Assembly: GCA_046328035.1 (NCBI GenBank)
Contig: JAXLXI010000003.1
Coordinates: 395,651-459,650 of the forward strand
Direction: 5' to 3'
Length of the DNA: 64,000 nt
Origin: JBGASG01 sp046328035
Lineage (GTDB): Bacteria; Cyanobacteriota; Vampirovibrionia; Obscuribacterales; Obscuribacteraceae
Shown: piece by piece, positions 8,807 through 17,657 of the stretch
Numbering within the stretch: position 1 is the first letter of the stretch
How the letters are laid out: each line of letters opens with the position of its first letter
The notes under the pieces: model-generated
The model's database searches: none
Told to the model about the DNA's origin: nothing
Seen by the model: the letters and a program-made list of their open reading frames with translations, nothing else
Program-made: the position numbers and the translations under genes

Positions 8807-10087
8807 ATGAGAAAACAGGCATTCACTATTGCAGCACTGGTCCTATGTGCGCAGGCAGCGTTAGCTTCTTCGCCCGACCTCAATGTGCAACTCAATCTTC
8901 TGGAATCAAAGGTAACCGGCAAGGCGCAGCCCAATCTCAGCCTGGCAGAGCGGGTGGCGGCGCTTGAGAAGGTAGTGCACGGACAGGTGCGAACCGGCTC
9001 ACTGGTCAAACGTGTCAAAGACCTGGCTGATGTGACCGGCGGCTCTACCGTGCAAAACTTCAAGCCGCCTGAGCTTCCCAAGGTCGATACATCGTCGACG
9101 GCGGCAACCGCGGCCGCCGAACCTGAGCCCCAGACGCCTAAATCAATAGCACCACATCCGGTGGCGACGCCGCGTCCGAGCGCTGCAGCCCGGGCCAAGA
9201 CCAGCAAGCCGCTGGCGGCAACCAATGGGCATCCCGCTGCGCCGGCAGCCGGCAAAACTGCTAGCGCACAAAATCCGCTGAAAGCGCATGTCGAAGACGA
9301 TATTCGTCTGGGAATGCAGCATCACAACTCAGGTAATCTCGCGGCAGCGAAAGCGGCTTTCCGCCGCGCTCTTCGCGCCGATCCCAAAAACGTCAATGCC
9401 CACTTCAATATGGGTGTTATCTGCGAGGAAACCGGCGACCTGCAACGCGCACTGGCTCACTATCAGGCCGCTGCGGAGGGCGCCCCCAACGACGCGGATA
9501 TCCAGGAAGCTGTAGTTGCGGTGCAAAAGAAACTGGGCAATACTGCCGGCGCCGTGCCGGGTCAGTACGGCAGCAACGCTCAACCGTTTGCCGACCAATC
9601 ACCAGCGGCAACCGCTTCATCGTTCAGCTACGAGCAACCGCAGGCTTCGCAAGATCCGTACGCCCCCGCTCCAACTCCCGCTCCGGATTTCCGCCAAGCT
9701 GGATATCAATCCGGTCCATTCTATGCCGGCAGTCCCGGTACCAATAACGGCACGCCACTTCTGCAGGGGCAAGCCCAGCAGGCAGACCTGGCAGCCTCAG
9801 CCAATCAAAATAATCTCGGCATCAACAACGCACCATTTTCTGGTCTCGGAGCAGCCCAACAGCAAGCGGTGCCACCATTGAGTGCCAGCAGTGGCTCATT
9901 GAATTCCGGCGCCAACCAAAACAGTCACCCCGGCCGAAGAAAATTCTTGCAGTCGGCAGCGACAGCCGTAGGCATGAGCGCCATCTCCATTGGCAGTGGT
10001 CTGGTGCGCTCAAGAACCGGCTTTGGCGGCGGCGGCGGACTGGGCGTGCTCCATTGTCCGGTGTGCAGTTGGTTAAACCGCTTCTAG
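8807..10087 (+). CDS. secreted TPR protein with a Tat-like motif near its C-terminus
   Basis: 426 residues with an N-terminal Sec signal peptide (MRKQAFTIAALVLCAQAALA). Residues ~25-80 carry two short repeats of the form LNLLESKV/LAERVAALEKVVHG. After a Pro/Ala-rich spacer come two or three TPR units (around 160-240; NAHFNMGVICEETGDLQRA). A long Gln/Pro/Ala-rich disordered stretch follows. Oddly, about residue 375 has GRRKFLQSAATAVG followed by a hydrophobic run and a Gly-rich end with HCPVC; this looks like a Tat signal or a C-terminal anchor in the wrong place. The 3' end overlaps the next ORF by 34 bp. Role unknown, probably protein-protein interaction in the envelope. Confidence 0.85.
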   Translation: MRKQAFTIAALVLCAQAALASSPDLNVQLNLLESKVTGKAQPNLSLAERVAALEKVVHGQVRTGSLVKRVKDLADVTGGSTVQNFKPPELPKVDTSSTAATAAAEPEPQTPKSIAPHPVATPRPSAAARAKTSKPLAATNGHPAAPAAGKTASAQNPLKAHVEDDIRLGMQHHNSGNLAAAKAAFRRALRADPKNVNAHFNMGVICEETGDLQRALAHYQAAAEGAPNDADIQEAVVAVQKKLGNTAGAVPGQYGSNAQPFADQSPAATASSFSYEQPQASQDPYAPAPTPAPDFRQAGYQSGPFYAGSPGTNNGTPLLQGQAQQADLAASANQNNLGINNAPFSGLGAAQQQAVPPLSASSGSLNSGANQNSHPGRRKFLQSAATAVGMSAISIGSGLVRSRTGFGGGGGLGVLHCPVCSWLNRF

Positions 10088-10497
10088 TCAAAGCTTGGGT
10101 TTCGACGCTGGCCCTTTTGTGCTGCCTGCCGGTCTGCATATCCGCGCGTGCCGACTGCTGCGCCGAGTCTCCGTCCGTCCAGGTGGCTTCCATGGGCCAC
10201 ACGCACAACTCCGGACTGCGCCTCATCCGTAGACCCGAAACCATAGATATCCGGGCTGCCGCCCCCGTCTTTTTTGTGCCACCGGGAATTACAGAGCGCT
10301 GGCTGTACAACCTGAAAAGCCCTTCATTTTGCACTATGGTGCTCTGCAACGGCTCCTGCACGGATCCTTTTTTGAGACGTGCCCAGTCCAACGAAAACTT
10401 CGTTCATGCCACCGTAGGTAGTACCGTGTCCGCATCTGCGATGGGTGAGGGATGTCATCCGGATCTGGGCTGCCGCCTGCGCGGTCTGTTCGACTAA
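10054..10497 (+). CDS. small exported cysteine-containing protein, hypothetical
   Basis: 147 residues from a TTG at 10054; a GTG at 10063 is an equally good start and neither has a clear ribosome site. The N-terminus looks like a signal peptide (VKPLLVKAWVSTLALLCCL, cleavage near ARA-DCC), and the mature part has seven or so cysteines (DCC, FCTMVLC, SC, GCHPDLGC), which would suit disulfides in the periplasm. It overlaps the end of the TPR gene by 34 bp in another frame, and its stop overlaps the stop of the convergent flippase-like gene. I do not recognise a family. The signal peptide and the compact gene packing are the main reasons to call it real. Confidence 0.5.
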   Translation: MSGVQLVKPLLVKAWVSTLALLCCLPVCISARADCCAESPSVQVASMGHTHNSGLRLIRRPETIDIRAAAPVFFVPPGITERWLYNLKSPSFCTMVLCNGSCTDPFLRRAQSNENFVHATVGSTVSASAMGEGCHPDLGCRLRGLFD

Positions 10498-11483
10498 GCC
10501 GAGGACGGCATCAGTCTTTTGTACAGAGGCAAACTGATGACAAAAGGCAGAGTTTGATATACCAGGCGAAAAGCCAACGCGGCCAGAACGGCCTGTTCGG
10601 GATCTACCCCAAAGCCTACGAAGATGGCCGTCATCGATCCTTCTTGCACACCCAGTCCACCGGGGATCATTGAAACAAATGCCAGCGCCATAGCGGCACA
10701 GAAACCGGTAAGCAGAATGCCGATGTCGATAGGTGCTGCCATGGCGTCCAGGCAAAACCAGAGTGCTGCTGCGGCAAACAGCCAATCGGCGAGCATGAGG
10801 GTAATGGTCCAGGCAACCACCTTGCGGTGCCGGCGAAACTGCAATGCTCCGCGATCGAATGTATTGTCAAATGAAAGAATAAACTTCTCAAGTACATCCA
10901 GCTGTCCGCATTTGTGCGCCCAGGTTTTGAATACAGTAATGAAGAACCGACGCACGCTCGATTTGAACATCGCAAATCCCAGTGCCACCAGTGTCACAGA
11001 TAACAACGAGGTACCGACTAAGAGCGAGTTCTCCACAGGAGCACCGAGCTTGTGCTCGCGCAAAATGCGCATCAGTCCGAAGGGAGTCAGAGACACCAAC
11101 ACCACGGCATTGAGATACGTATTAAATAATGAGGCCGCCAGTGCGTCGGCATAAGGCACGCCTTCTTTTTTCAGAAAGATGAGACGCGCCGAATGCATGC
11201 TCAGTCCGCCCATGCTCATGAATTCCCCCAGAGCGGTGGATAAAAACCCAATCGCCAGGAGGCTCTTCGTCGACGCTGCAACATTGAAAATGCGATTGAC
11301 CTGCTCGTAAGCGATGCTCATGCAAAGATACGAAGCAGCCGTACAACCTACTGCCACTACCAGTAATGCCCAGTCGGCATGAGACAACATGTGAAGAGCT
11401 TCGCCGGAATTCAGCCACAACACCAGAGCGGCTAAGATTGCCACACCCAGGATTGTGGTCAGCCAACTCCGAAGTTTCTTCAC
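10494..11483 (-). CDS. UPF0104/flippase-like integral membrane protein (LPG synthase TM family)
   Basis: 329 residues, almost entirely hydrophobic with about eight TM helices starting at residue 8 (WLTTILGVAILAALVLWL). The signature of the AglD/MprF-TM family is visible: LGEFMSMGGLS in the third quarter of the N-terminal half and MIPGGLGVQEGSMTAIF near the C-terminus. Members include lysyl-phosphatidylglycerol synthase TM domains and lipid-linked-sugar flippases; the synthase domain of MprF is absent here, so a flippase-like role is more likely. Convergent with the small exported protein (stops overlap) and divergent from the gene starting at 11547, sharing a short upstream region. Confidence 0.88.
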   Translation of the reverse strand: MKKLRSWLTTILGVAILAALVLWLNSGEALHMLSHADWALLVVAVGCTAASYLCMSIAYEQVNRIFNVAASTKSLLAIGFLSTALGEFMSMGGLSMHSARLIFLKKEGVPYADALAASLFNTYLNAVVLVSLTPFGLMRILREHKLGAPVENSLLVGTSLLSVTLVALGFAMFKSSVRRFFITVFKTWAHKCGQLDVLEKFILSFDNTFDRGALQFRRHRKVVAWTITLMLADWLFAAAALWFCLDAMAAPIDIGILLTGFCAAMALAFVSMIPGGLGVQEGSMTAIFVGFGVDPEQAVLAALAFRLVYQTLPFVISLPLYKRLMPSSA

Positions 11484-11546
11484 TTGATGACCTGCCCTTC
11501 CTCAACCTCGTATAATGGTGCAGTCATACTTCACGGTCAATGGCCG

Positions 11547-12602
11547 ATGCACAAATTACTAATCTCACTGGTGGCAGGTTTCGTCCTCTGGATTACAGCA
11601 GCCACAGCCGTCTTTGCTAAAGATCCGCAGCCGTTCCGCCTGATGGTCAGCCAACCTGCCTATTGCGGCCTGCCTGTGTGGCTGGACTCGGATTTGCAGA
11701 AACCGTTCACTTGCTACTATCCATTCTCGCCGAATCCAGTTGATTTCGGGATGAATCGTATCGAACTGCGAGAGGGCGACAAAACGATCCTGGTTACCGA
11801 TACCAATCAAGGTGATTCCATCTCGACTCGTCAAACCCGCCCCAATCACTTGCCGTTGCATGTTATTCATCCCTTCCCGTCACCAGGTAAGTACTCGGTG
11901 CGCTGGAGTGTCATCGATCCCCGCAATAAGACCCATGTCCTGGCCCAATCGCAGTGGATCAAATTCAAAGTCCAGCCCTCCACGATCGAAAAACGCCTGT
12001 CCTGGTTGCAGACGCAATCGCGTTTTCGCCCCTTCGCCAATTCACCGGTGCTCAGTTATTATTTGCCGGCCTTGCTTTGTATGGCTCCCGACAAAAGAGC
12101 GATGCGAGCCATTCTGGACAAGACTTACAGCCACGCCGAACCAGTTCCGCAAATAGCCATCAACTATTTGCCGCTGCCTCGTGGAGACTGGTCCGATGTC
12201 AATCAATCCTTGTTCAAACCTGGCTGGTCGAAGGCAGACATTCTAAAAGAGATCACCGCTCTGATCGAATTCCGAGGACCGAATGCCCAGCTAACTAAGG
12301 CATTGTCGCTGTTTGACACAATCGACGACCCAGTGCTGGTTGCGCGCGTGATAGCCAAATTGGACTATGCAACCGATCTGCAAGTTGCGGATGCTCTGGA
12401 CATGCTCGATGTGGTGGCGCACAAGCATCCCGATGCGAAGAACAACCCACAAATCACTGCGTCAGCAGATGCCGCCGTTTTGCGACTGGCATCCAGCATC
12501 AAAAAACGCCCATTTGCCAGACCGGCTTTCATCAATTATTTGAGCAACACATCTCATCCGCAAGCCGCTCAGCTGCTTCAAGAGCTTGGTGCAGCGAAAT
12601 AA
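11547..12602 (+). CDS. secreted protein of unknown function
   Basis: 351 residues from ATG 11547 (MHKLLISLVAGFVLWITAAT, a clear Sec signal peptide ending near VFA-KDP). The frame is open from 11484, but only the internal start gives a normal signal peptide. The mature N-terminal ~110 residues look like a beta-rich domain (LPLHVIHPFPSPGKYSVRW), perhaps immunoglobulin-like; the C-terminal ~200 residues look helical and repeat-like. I do not recognise a named family. Convergent with nadB, 26 bp apart. Confidence 0.8.
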   Translation: MHKLLISLVAGFVLWITAATAVFAKDPQPFRLMVSQPAYCGLPVWLDSDLQKPFTCYYPFSPNPVDFGMNRIELREGDKTILVTDTNQGDSISTRQTRPNHLPLHVIHPFPSPGKYSVRWSVIDPRNKTHVLAQSQWIKFKVQPSTIEKRLSWLQTQSRFRPFANSPVLSYYLPALLCMAPDKRAMRAILDKTYSHAEPVPQIAINYLPLPRGDWSDVNQSLFKPGWSKADILKEITALIEFRGPNAQLTKALSLFDTIDDPVLVARVIAKLDYATDLQVADALDMLDVVAHKHPDAKNNPQITASADAAVLRLASSIKKRPFARPAFINYLSNTSHPQAAQLLQELGAAK

Positions 12603-12628
12603 CATTGGTGCTCTCGGCAGCGCCAGAA

Positions 12629-14266
12629 TCAGCGGCGCACAACCGGAGTCGGAACTGCCGGTAGTACCACTTGCGGCTGCGCCAGCGGCAACCAGCCAGC
12701 CCCGTCTTTAGAGATGGTGTAGCGGCGCATGAAATCATCATCGGTTTTCGAGAAGTCAGTCCGCCAGTGAGCACCGCGCGACTCCTTGCGCTCCAGGGCG
12801 GCGCGAGCAATCAGCCAGCCCAGCAACGCCATGTTAGCCGCTTCCGCAACCTGTCTGTCTTCAGTGACCAGGGTTTGCGGACATTTATCGGTCAACTCTT
12901 CAATGAACCGCTGCAAGTGAGCGCCGTCGCGCTGCAGTCCGACGTTCTCAAACATGTCCTTCTTGAAACGGCGAACGTCTTCCGGTGTCGGGTATGAATG
13001 CCTCTGGTGCGAAAACGTGTCGGGGAACTTGACGTACGCTCGCGCGCCGCCGAGCTCGCCGGCAATTTTAGTGGCCGCGCGCCGCGCCATAACACCGCCT
13101 TCCAGCAAAGAATTGCTGGCCAACCGGTTGGCTCCATGCAACCCTGTCGAAGCACATTCCCCGATCGCAAAGAGGCGCGGAACCGTGGATTGACCCGCAT
13201 CATCCGTCCAGATACCGCCCATGAAGTAGTGCGCCGCCGGTGCCACCGGTACTGGTGCGGTGACCGGATCGACTCCGTAAGCACGGCAGGTCTTCACGAT
13301 GTTGGGAAACTTGTGTTCAATGTCGGCACCGCCAATCGGGCGCAGGTCCAACCAGACGTGAGGTAGTTCCTGTTCGATCATCGTATTGAGTATGGCACGT
13401 GCCACCACATCACGCGTTGCCAGTTCGCCGTCTGCGTGATAGTTGAACGCAAAGCGCACTCCGTTCTTGTCGATCAGATGCGCTCCCGCTCCACGCACCG
13501 CCTCCGATATGAGCGCGGCTGGCGCTCCTTCTTTCACAAGCGCCGTCGGGTGGAACTGGACAAATTCCATATCGACTACATTGGCTCCGGCGCGGAAGGC
13601 CATGGCAATACCATCGCCGGTGGCAATGGCCGGATTGGTCGTGCGAGCGAAAATCTGACCGAGTCCACCAGTGGCAAGAATCGTATATTCGGCGAGAATC
13701 TCCACCATTTCACTGCCAATCAGAAGTCGGGCGCCCTCGCATCCGTACTCGGAGACGATCAGATCCAGGGCAAAGATATCTTCGAGCACCTGGGCATGAG
13801 GCGCGTTGCGCAGGGACTGAATCAGCCCGGTTGTGACCGCTTTTCCGGAGGCATCTTTGTTGTGCAATACGCGCGCCTGCGAATGCCCTCCTTCGCGCGC
13901 CAGCTCCAGAGGTTTTCCCGCCACCTGTTCGGCGCGATCGAAAATCACCCCCAGCTCCTGCAGTCGAGAGACCAACGCCTGTCCGTCATTAACGATAACG
14001 CGAGCAATATGCTCATCGGACAGTCCGGCACCGGCCGAGAGCGTGTCGGCCAGATGCAGTTGCGGCGTGTCGAGCGGATTGCTGGCAGTCACAGCCGCCA
14101 GACCTCCTTGTGCCAGCGTCGAGTTGGAATCTGCCAGTTTGCCTTTGGTGGCGACTATGACGCGCGCCCCGGCGGCTTGCAACTCGTAAGCAGCCAGAAG
14201 ACCTGCGATGCCCGATCCTAAGACGAGTACTTCAGTTTCAATTTTGCTTTGTGCCGGGTAAGCCAT
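12629..14266 (-). CDS. nadB: L-aspartate oxidase
   Basis: 545 residues, normal for NadB. It oxidises L-aspartate to iminoaspartate with FAD, the first step of de novo NAD synthesis. The FAD-binding motif VLGSGIAGLLAA is at residues 15-26, LAQGGLAAV follows, and the family's catalytic/FAD segments HPTAL and GLHGANRLASNSLLEG are present. The start ATG is preceded by GGAGG eight bases away. It is the third gene of the nadC-nadA-nadB run, 39 bp after nadA. NadB needs oxygen or fumarate as acceptor and hands its unstable product to NadA, so the adjacency fits. Very secure. Confidence 0.98.
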   Translation of the reverse strand: MAYPAQSKIETEVLVLGSGIAGLLAAYELQAAGARVIVATKGKLADSNSTLAQGGLAAVTASNPLDTPQLHLADTLSAGAGLSDEHIARVIVNDGQALVSRLQELGVIFDRAEQVAGKPLELAREGGHSQARVLHNKDASGKAVTTGLIQSLRNAPHAQVLEDIFALDLIVSEYGCEGARLLIGSEMVEILAEYTILATGGLGQIFARTTNPAIATGDGIAMAFRAGANVVDMEFVQFHPTALVKEGAPAALISEAVRGAGAHLIDKNGVRFAFNYHADGELATRDVVARAILNTMIEQELPHVWLDLRPIGGADIEHKFPNIVKTCRAYGVDPVTAPVPVAPAAHYFMGGIWTDDAGQSTVPRLFAIGECASTGLHGANRLASNSLLEGGVMARRAATKIAGELGGARAYVKFPDTFSHQRHSYPTPEDVRRFKKDMFENVGLQRDGAHLQRFIEELTDKCPQTLVTEDRQVAEAANMALLGWLIARAALERKESRGAHWRTDFSKTDDDFMRRYTISKDGAGWLPLAQPQVVLPAVPTPVVRR

Positions 14267-14305
14267 GTTGACTTACCTCCTTCAATCTCAGATGGGTGGT
14301 GGACT

Positions 14306-15283
14306 TCAATAAATCGAGATCATGCGCTCAATAGATTTCAGAGCCTTAACCCGGGTCTCTTCCGGGACGGTCACGTGATAGACATCATCTTTGAGCGCGC
14401 GATGCAATTTCTCAAGAGTGATCATTTTCATGTATTTGCAGCTCATTTCGTTGTCTATCGGCAGGAACGTCTTTTCGGGGTTTTCTTTTTGCAAGCGGTG
14501 CAAAATACCGATTTCCGTCGCCACGACAAACTCGGTGGCTTTGGATTCACGAACCTGATTAATCATGCCTTCGGTGGAACGCACTTTTAGCGCGCTGTTG
14601 CCGTTCTGGCGCACGACCCGGTCAAGATATGGGGTCAGGCAGCCGCATTCGGGGTGAATGAGCAATTCCGCATTCGGGTGCGCATTGATCTGTTCGTCGA
14701 TGCGTGCCGGCGGGATAGCGGCGTGCACGTGGCACTCGCCCATCCAGATATGCATGTTCTTGCGCCCAGTCATCTTCTGGACCCACGAGCCCAAGAATTG
14801 ATCAGGAAGAAACAGAATTTCTTTGTCCTCGGGAATCGACTGCACGACTTTCAGGGCATTTCCGGAGGTGCAGCAGTAGTCGGTTTCCGCCTTGATGTCA
14901 GCCGTCGTGTTGACGTACGAAACGACTACCGCATCCGGATGCTCAGCTTTCCAGGCTTTCAATTCATCGATGTTGATCGACGCCGCCAGCGAGCAACCGG
15001 CATCGAGATCAGGAATCAGCACCCGTTTATCAGGGCAGAGAATGGCTGCAGTTTCAGCCATGAAGTGCACGCCGCAGAAAACGATCACCTTAGCGCTGGT
15101 CTTAGCCGCTTGCTGCGACAATCCCAGCGAGTCGCCGACAAAATCCGCGACATCCTGGATCTCGGGAATCTGATAGTTGTGCGCCAGAATAACGGCATTG
15201 CGCTTCTTGCGCATCTCGTAGATCTCGGACACCAATTGTGCTTCGTGAGCAGTTTCTTTGAATTCAGTTAATACGGTTGCCAT
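14306..15283 (-). CDS. nadA: quinolinate synthase A
   Basis: 325 residues. It condenses iminoaspartate with dihydroxyacetone phosphate to quinolinate using a [4Fe-4S] cluster. The three cluster cysteines are visible in FCGVHFMAE, YCCTSGNA and HPECGC; AHNYQIPEIQDVADFVGDS is the conserved substrate segment. The start lies 4 bp after the end of the nadC frame, consistent with translational coupling. Cytoplasmic, oxygen-sensitive cluster. Secure. Confidence 0.98.
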   Translation of the reverse strand: MATVLTEFKETAHEAQLVSEIYEMRKKRNAVILAHNYQIPEIQDVADFVGDSLGLSQQAAKTSAKVIVFCGVHFMAETAAILCPDKRVLIPDLDAGCSLAASINIDELKAWKAEHPDAVVVSYVNTTADIKAETDYCCTSGNALKVVQSIPEDKEILFLPDQFLGSWVQKMTGRKNMHIWMGECHVHAAIPPARIDEQINAHPNAELLIHPECGCLTPYLDRVVRQNGNSALKVRSTEGMINQVRESKATEFVVATEIGILHRLQKENPEKTFLPIDNEMSCKYMKMITLEKLHRALKDDVYHVTVPEETRVKALKSIERMISIY

Positions 15284-15287
15284 GGCA

Positions 15288-16249
15288 CTAGCCCTCTATT
15301 TCCAGGCTGATGTCGATGCTTTTAATAGAGTGCGTCAGCGCACCTACCGAGATAGCATCCACTCCCTGGATCAGATAATCGGACAGATTGCTCAACTTGA
15401 CGCCGCCTGAAACCTCCACAAAGCTCCTGCCGCCGATGACGCGAATGGCTTCCTTGATGGTTTCCGGGCTCATGTTATCGAGCATGATGATGTCGGCACC
15501 GCCGCAGGCAGCTGCTTCTGTTTCCGCCAGGGTGGTGACTTCAACTTCCACGACATCGCCGGGTCTGGTCTGGCGTGCGCCCAGGTAAGGGCTTCGCCGG
15601 ACACCACCGGCAATGCGCACATGATTGTCTTTGATAAGAACACGGTCGTACAAACCTTATGATGATTGACGCCGCCGCCGACCCTGACCGCGTACTTTCG
15701 AGAGCGCAGTCCGGGCGTGGTCTTGCGCGTGCGTCGGTATGGCGATTTTGAATGGTCGAGCCACTTTGACGAAACTGTATGCTTTATCGTGGCGATGCCG
15801 GAGAGACGTTGATCAAATTGAGTGCAGTTCCCGCTGAGGACCGAACGAGCAGCGCCTCTGGTGGCAACTTTCATGGGCACCGCCTTCGCCGATATGTACC
15901 CTCGGCGATGAGCGGTGTGAACTGAAGGCCGGGATCGAATCTCAACACGCGCTGCATGACCGGCAAACCGGCTAGAACACCGGAGTCTTTGAAGATGACT
16001 CAGCGGTCACCTGCAAGTCACCTCGGTATCACGCTGTCAGCGGTGATAAAGTCGCCTTCCTGTCCAAAATCTTCAGCCAGAGCCATTTCACTATCTTTTT
16101 CCAGATCCGGTTGCAGATTGCTGAAGAGTTGGGACGGCGTTGGAGTTTGCAAATTGAAAGCGGGGCGCTGCGTGCCTTTGCGGCATCAGCGCTTCGACTT
16201 GCGCGTCCGGCGAGCTAGTGATGAGTTTGGCGTGTGTTGTGCTGGTCAT
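15288..16249 (-). pseudogene. nadC: nicotinate-nucleotide pyrophosphorylase, several frameshifts
   Basis: Quinolinate phosphoribosyltransferase, third step of NAD synthesis. The only long intact piece is 15288-15653, encoding the C-terminal ~120 residues (YDRVLIKDNHV, GADIIMLDNMSPE, VEVSGGVKL). Reading upstream I can follow NadC homology to an ATG at 16249 only by changing frame: LEKDSEMALAEDFGQEGDF, then a break, DSGVLAGLPVMQRVLRFDPG, break, ARSVLSG, break, QRLSGIAT, break, FVKVARPFKIA, break, TRKTTPGLR and KYAVRVGGGVNHH, break, YDRVL. Nearly all breaks fit single missing bases. Because residues remain conserved in each frame and the operon partners are intact, sequencing/assembly error is likelier than an old pseudogene, but recent loss is possible. 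Confidence 0.85.
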
Positions 16250-16325
16250 GATTCCGTCTATCCAGTGGATATATAGTGGATTTCTTTGAAGGACCTGCGT
16301 ACGTGGCGATTTGTTTCCAGTAAGC

Positions 16326-16366
16326 GTTAGTTTTACGCTAATAATCAGTTTAGCACTTTTTGTCAA
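16326..16366 (-). promoter_or_regulatory. nadCAB promoter with an overlapping inverted repeat
   Basis: On the minus strand, a perfect -35 TTGACA (16366-16361) is followed by a 17-bp spacer and -10 TATTAG (16343-16338), about 90 bp before nadC. An inverted repeat GTTAG-N7-CTAAT (16326-16342) covers the -10 element; AGCGT-N7-ACGCT overlaps it. This is the right place for a repressor. The promoter boxes are seen directly; the repressor is inference. Confidence 0.6.
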
Positions 16367-16613
16367 TAAGTACCAGGGAATTCATTAAATCAGAGCAGGC
16401 GCCAAGCCAGGCAGGCGCAGAGCTTTGCCCGGATATCAACAGGAATGGCTCATTGCTGTATCAGGGACAACCAAGGCACCCCGGATTAAATGTAAAAGAC
16501 ACGTTACGCCCCACTAATCCGAAGCAAGAAAAGTCAGCCGCGAACCTGGCGCTGAATTCGCTGCCGCAACGGCCAATCAATTTTTTCCGCGCTTTGCTTA
16601 GAGACATAAGTGC
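16367..16613. other. non-coding stretch between the nad operon promoter and the next gene
   Basis: No convincing gene. A 92-codon frame on the plus strand (16360-16638) has no ribosome site, no recognisable domain and overlaps promoter elements at both ends, so I do not call it. Confidence 0.5.
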
Positions 16614-16642
16614 TAGACAGTTGTCATGGATGAGTTGATAAT
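16614..16642 (+). promoter_or_regulatory. sigma-70 type promoter for the 16702 gene
   Basis: TAGACA (16614-16619), 17-bp spacer, GATAAT (16637-16642), each one mismatch from consensus, 60 bp before the start codon of the small coiled-coil protein gene. Confidence 0.5.
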
Positions 16643-16701
16643 TTCTGCTGAGGCTGCTGAAGAAACTGCTTCGCAGCCGGTTGGGGCAAAGGAAATAACG
16701 A

Positions 16702-16995
16702 ATGCAACCACATCGTGCATGGCTGTGTCTGGCTCTTCTCATCGGCTTATCTGCCGGCTTAACTATCGCTCCCCGTGCGGCTTGCGCTCCGGGATACGAT
16801 CCATATCTGCAGGACAATTTGAAGCGTTCACGCGACGCCCTGCTCTCTCAACGAGCGGAGCTGAAGCAAGCCTTCGGCGATACGCAAGGACAAATTGATC
16901 GCTTAAATCAGCGGCTGACGCGCATCGACCAGTACATCAAGCAAGTCGATCAGGCGCTCGATGACGTCGAAGCAGCGCTGCGCAACGCCAAATGA
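16702..16995 (+). CDS. small secreted coiled-coil protein
   Basis: 97 residues. A Sec signal peptide covers the first ~28 (WLCLALLIGLSAGL, cleavage near ACA-PGY). The mature part is almost one continuous coiled coil with regular heptads (ALLSQRAELKQAFGDTQG, then DRLNQRLTRIDQYIKQVDQA). GGA precedes the ATG by about eight bases, and a good promoter lies upstream. No family recognised; such proteins are common as periplasmic structural or chaperone-like factors. Confidence 0.75.
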   Translation: MQPHRAWLCLALLIGLSAGLTIAPRAACAPGYDPYLQDNLKRSRDALLSQRAELKQAFGDTQGQIDRLNQRLTRIDQYIKQVDQALDDVEAALRNAK

Positions 16996-17066
16996 AATGC
17001 AGATAAAATATCGCTCAAATTGACATCATTACTGATAAACTAGACCGGTTTAATGAGGTGTGGCGC

Positions 17067-17657
17067 ATGATAAGAAGAACGACAATCCACTTGGCATCCC
17101 TCTCGGCAGCCTTGTCTGTAATGTCGTTCGCAATTCCAGCATTCGCAATCGACGCCTCGCAATTCGATGCGACGCCGGCAGGTGAGGGCGAGTGCAAGGT
17201 CAAATGCCACTCGCCGCATGCAGCCTGTCCTGAATCAGCCAAAGTTATCGAAACTCTGCAGCTCCTGGTCAAGGCCTACACCGCCGGCGACCTGAAAACT
17301 TACGAAGAATACTTGGACGACAATTGCACAACGTTCCAGGAAGACACCCATAAACTCGTCTCCGGCAAAGAGAACGTGCTGGCTAACCTGAAAGAATCGT
17401 TCGAAGGGAACAAGCCGGGCGGTGAGCATCCTTTGCTGTCCTTCACCATCGACATGCCGTACGCCAAGGTCACAGGTGATACAGCGGTCGTCACTTTCGT
17501 CGCCTACCGCTCCGTAGGTGGTGCACACCCGACTCGCGAAAAATCACACATAACCGATGTGTTCGTCAAAAAAGACGGGAAGTGGAAGAAGTTGCACTAT
17601 CGCGGACGCTGGCAAAAGACCAAAGAATTGGCTCCAGAACCAATGCCTGAGTCCTAA
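17067..17657 (+). CDS. secreted SnoaL/NTF2-like (DUF4440-type) protein
   Basis: 196 residues from ATG 17067, preceded by GAGGTG at a good distance; the GTG at 17058 is part of that ribosome site. A signal peptide ends near AFA-IDA. After a short Cys-containing segment (CKVKCHSPHAAC) the rest has the NTF2-like pattern: an N-terminal helix pair with KAYTAGDLKTYEEYL and DDNCTTFQ, then beta strands ending VKKDGKWKKLHYRGRW. This fold forms a ligand pocket in many enzymes and binding proteins, so function cannot be assigned. Its stop overlaps the end of the frameshifted NDH-2 gene on the other strand. Confidence 0.8.
   Translation: MIRRTTIHLASLSAALSVMSFAIPAFAIDASQFDATPAGEGECKVKCHSPHAACPESAKVIETLQLLVKAYTAGDLKTYEEYLDDNCTTFQEDTHKLVSGKENVLANLKESFEGNKPGGEHPLLSFTIDMPYAKVTGDTAVVTFVAYRSVGGAHPTREKSHITDVFVKKDGKWKKLHYRGRWQKTKELAPEPMPES

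Noticed and set aside
16360..16638. 92-codon open frame on the plus strand upstream of the coiled-coil gene
   Set aside because: No ribosome site, no domain, overlaps promoter boxes on both sides.
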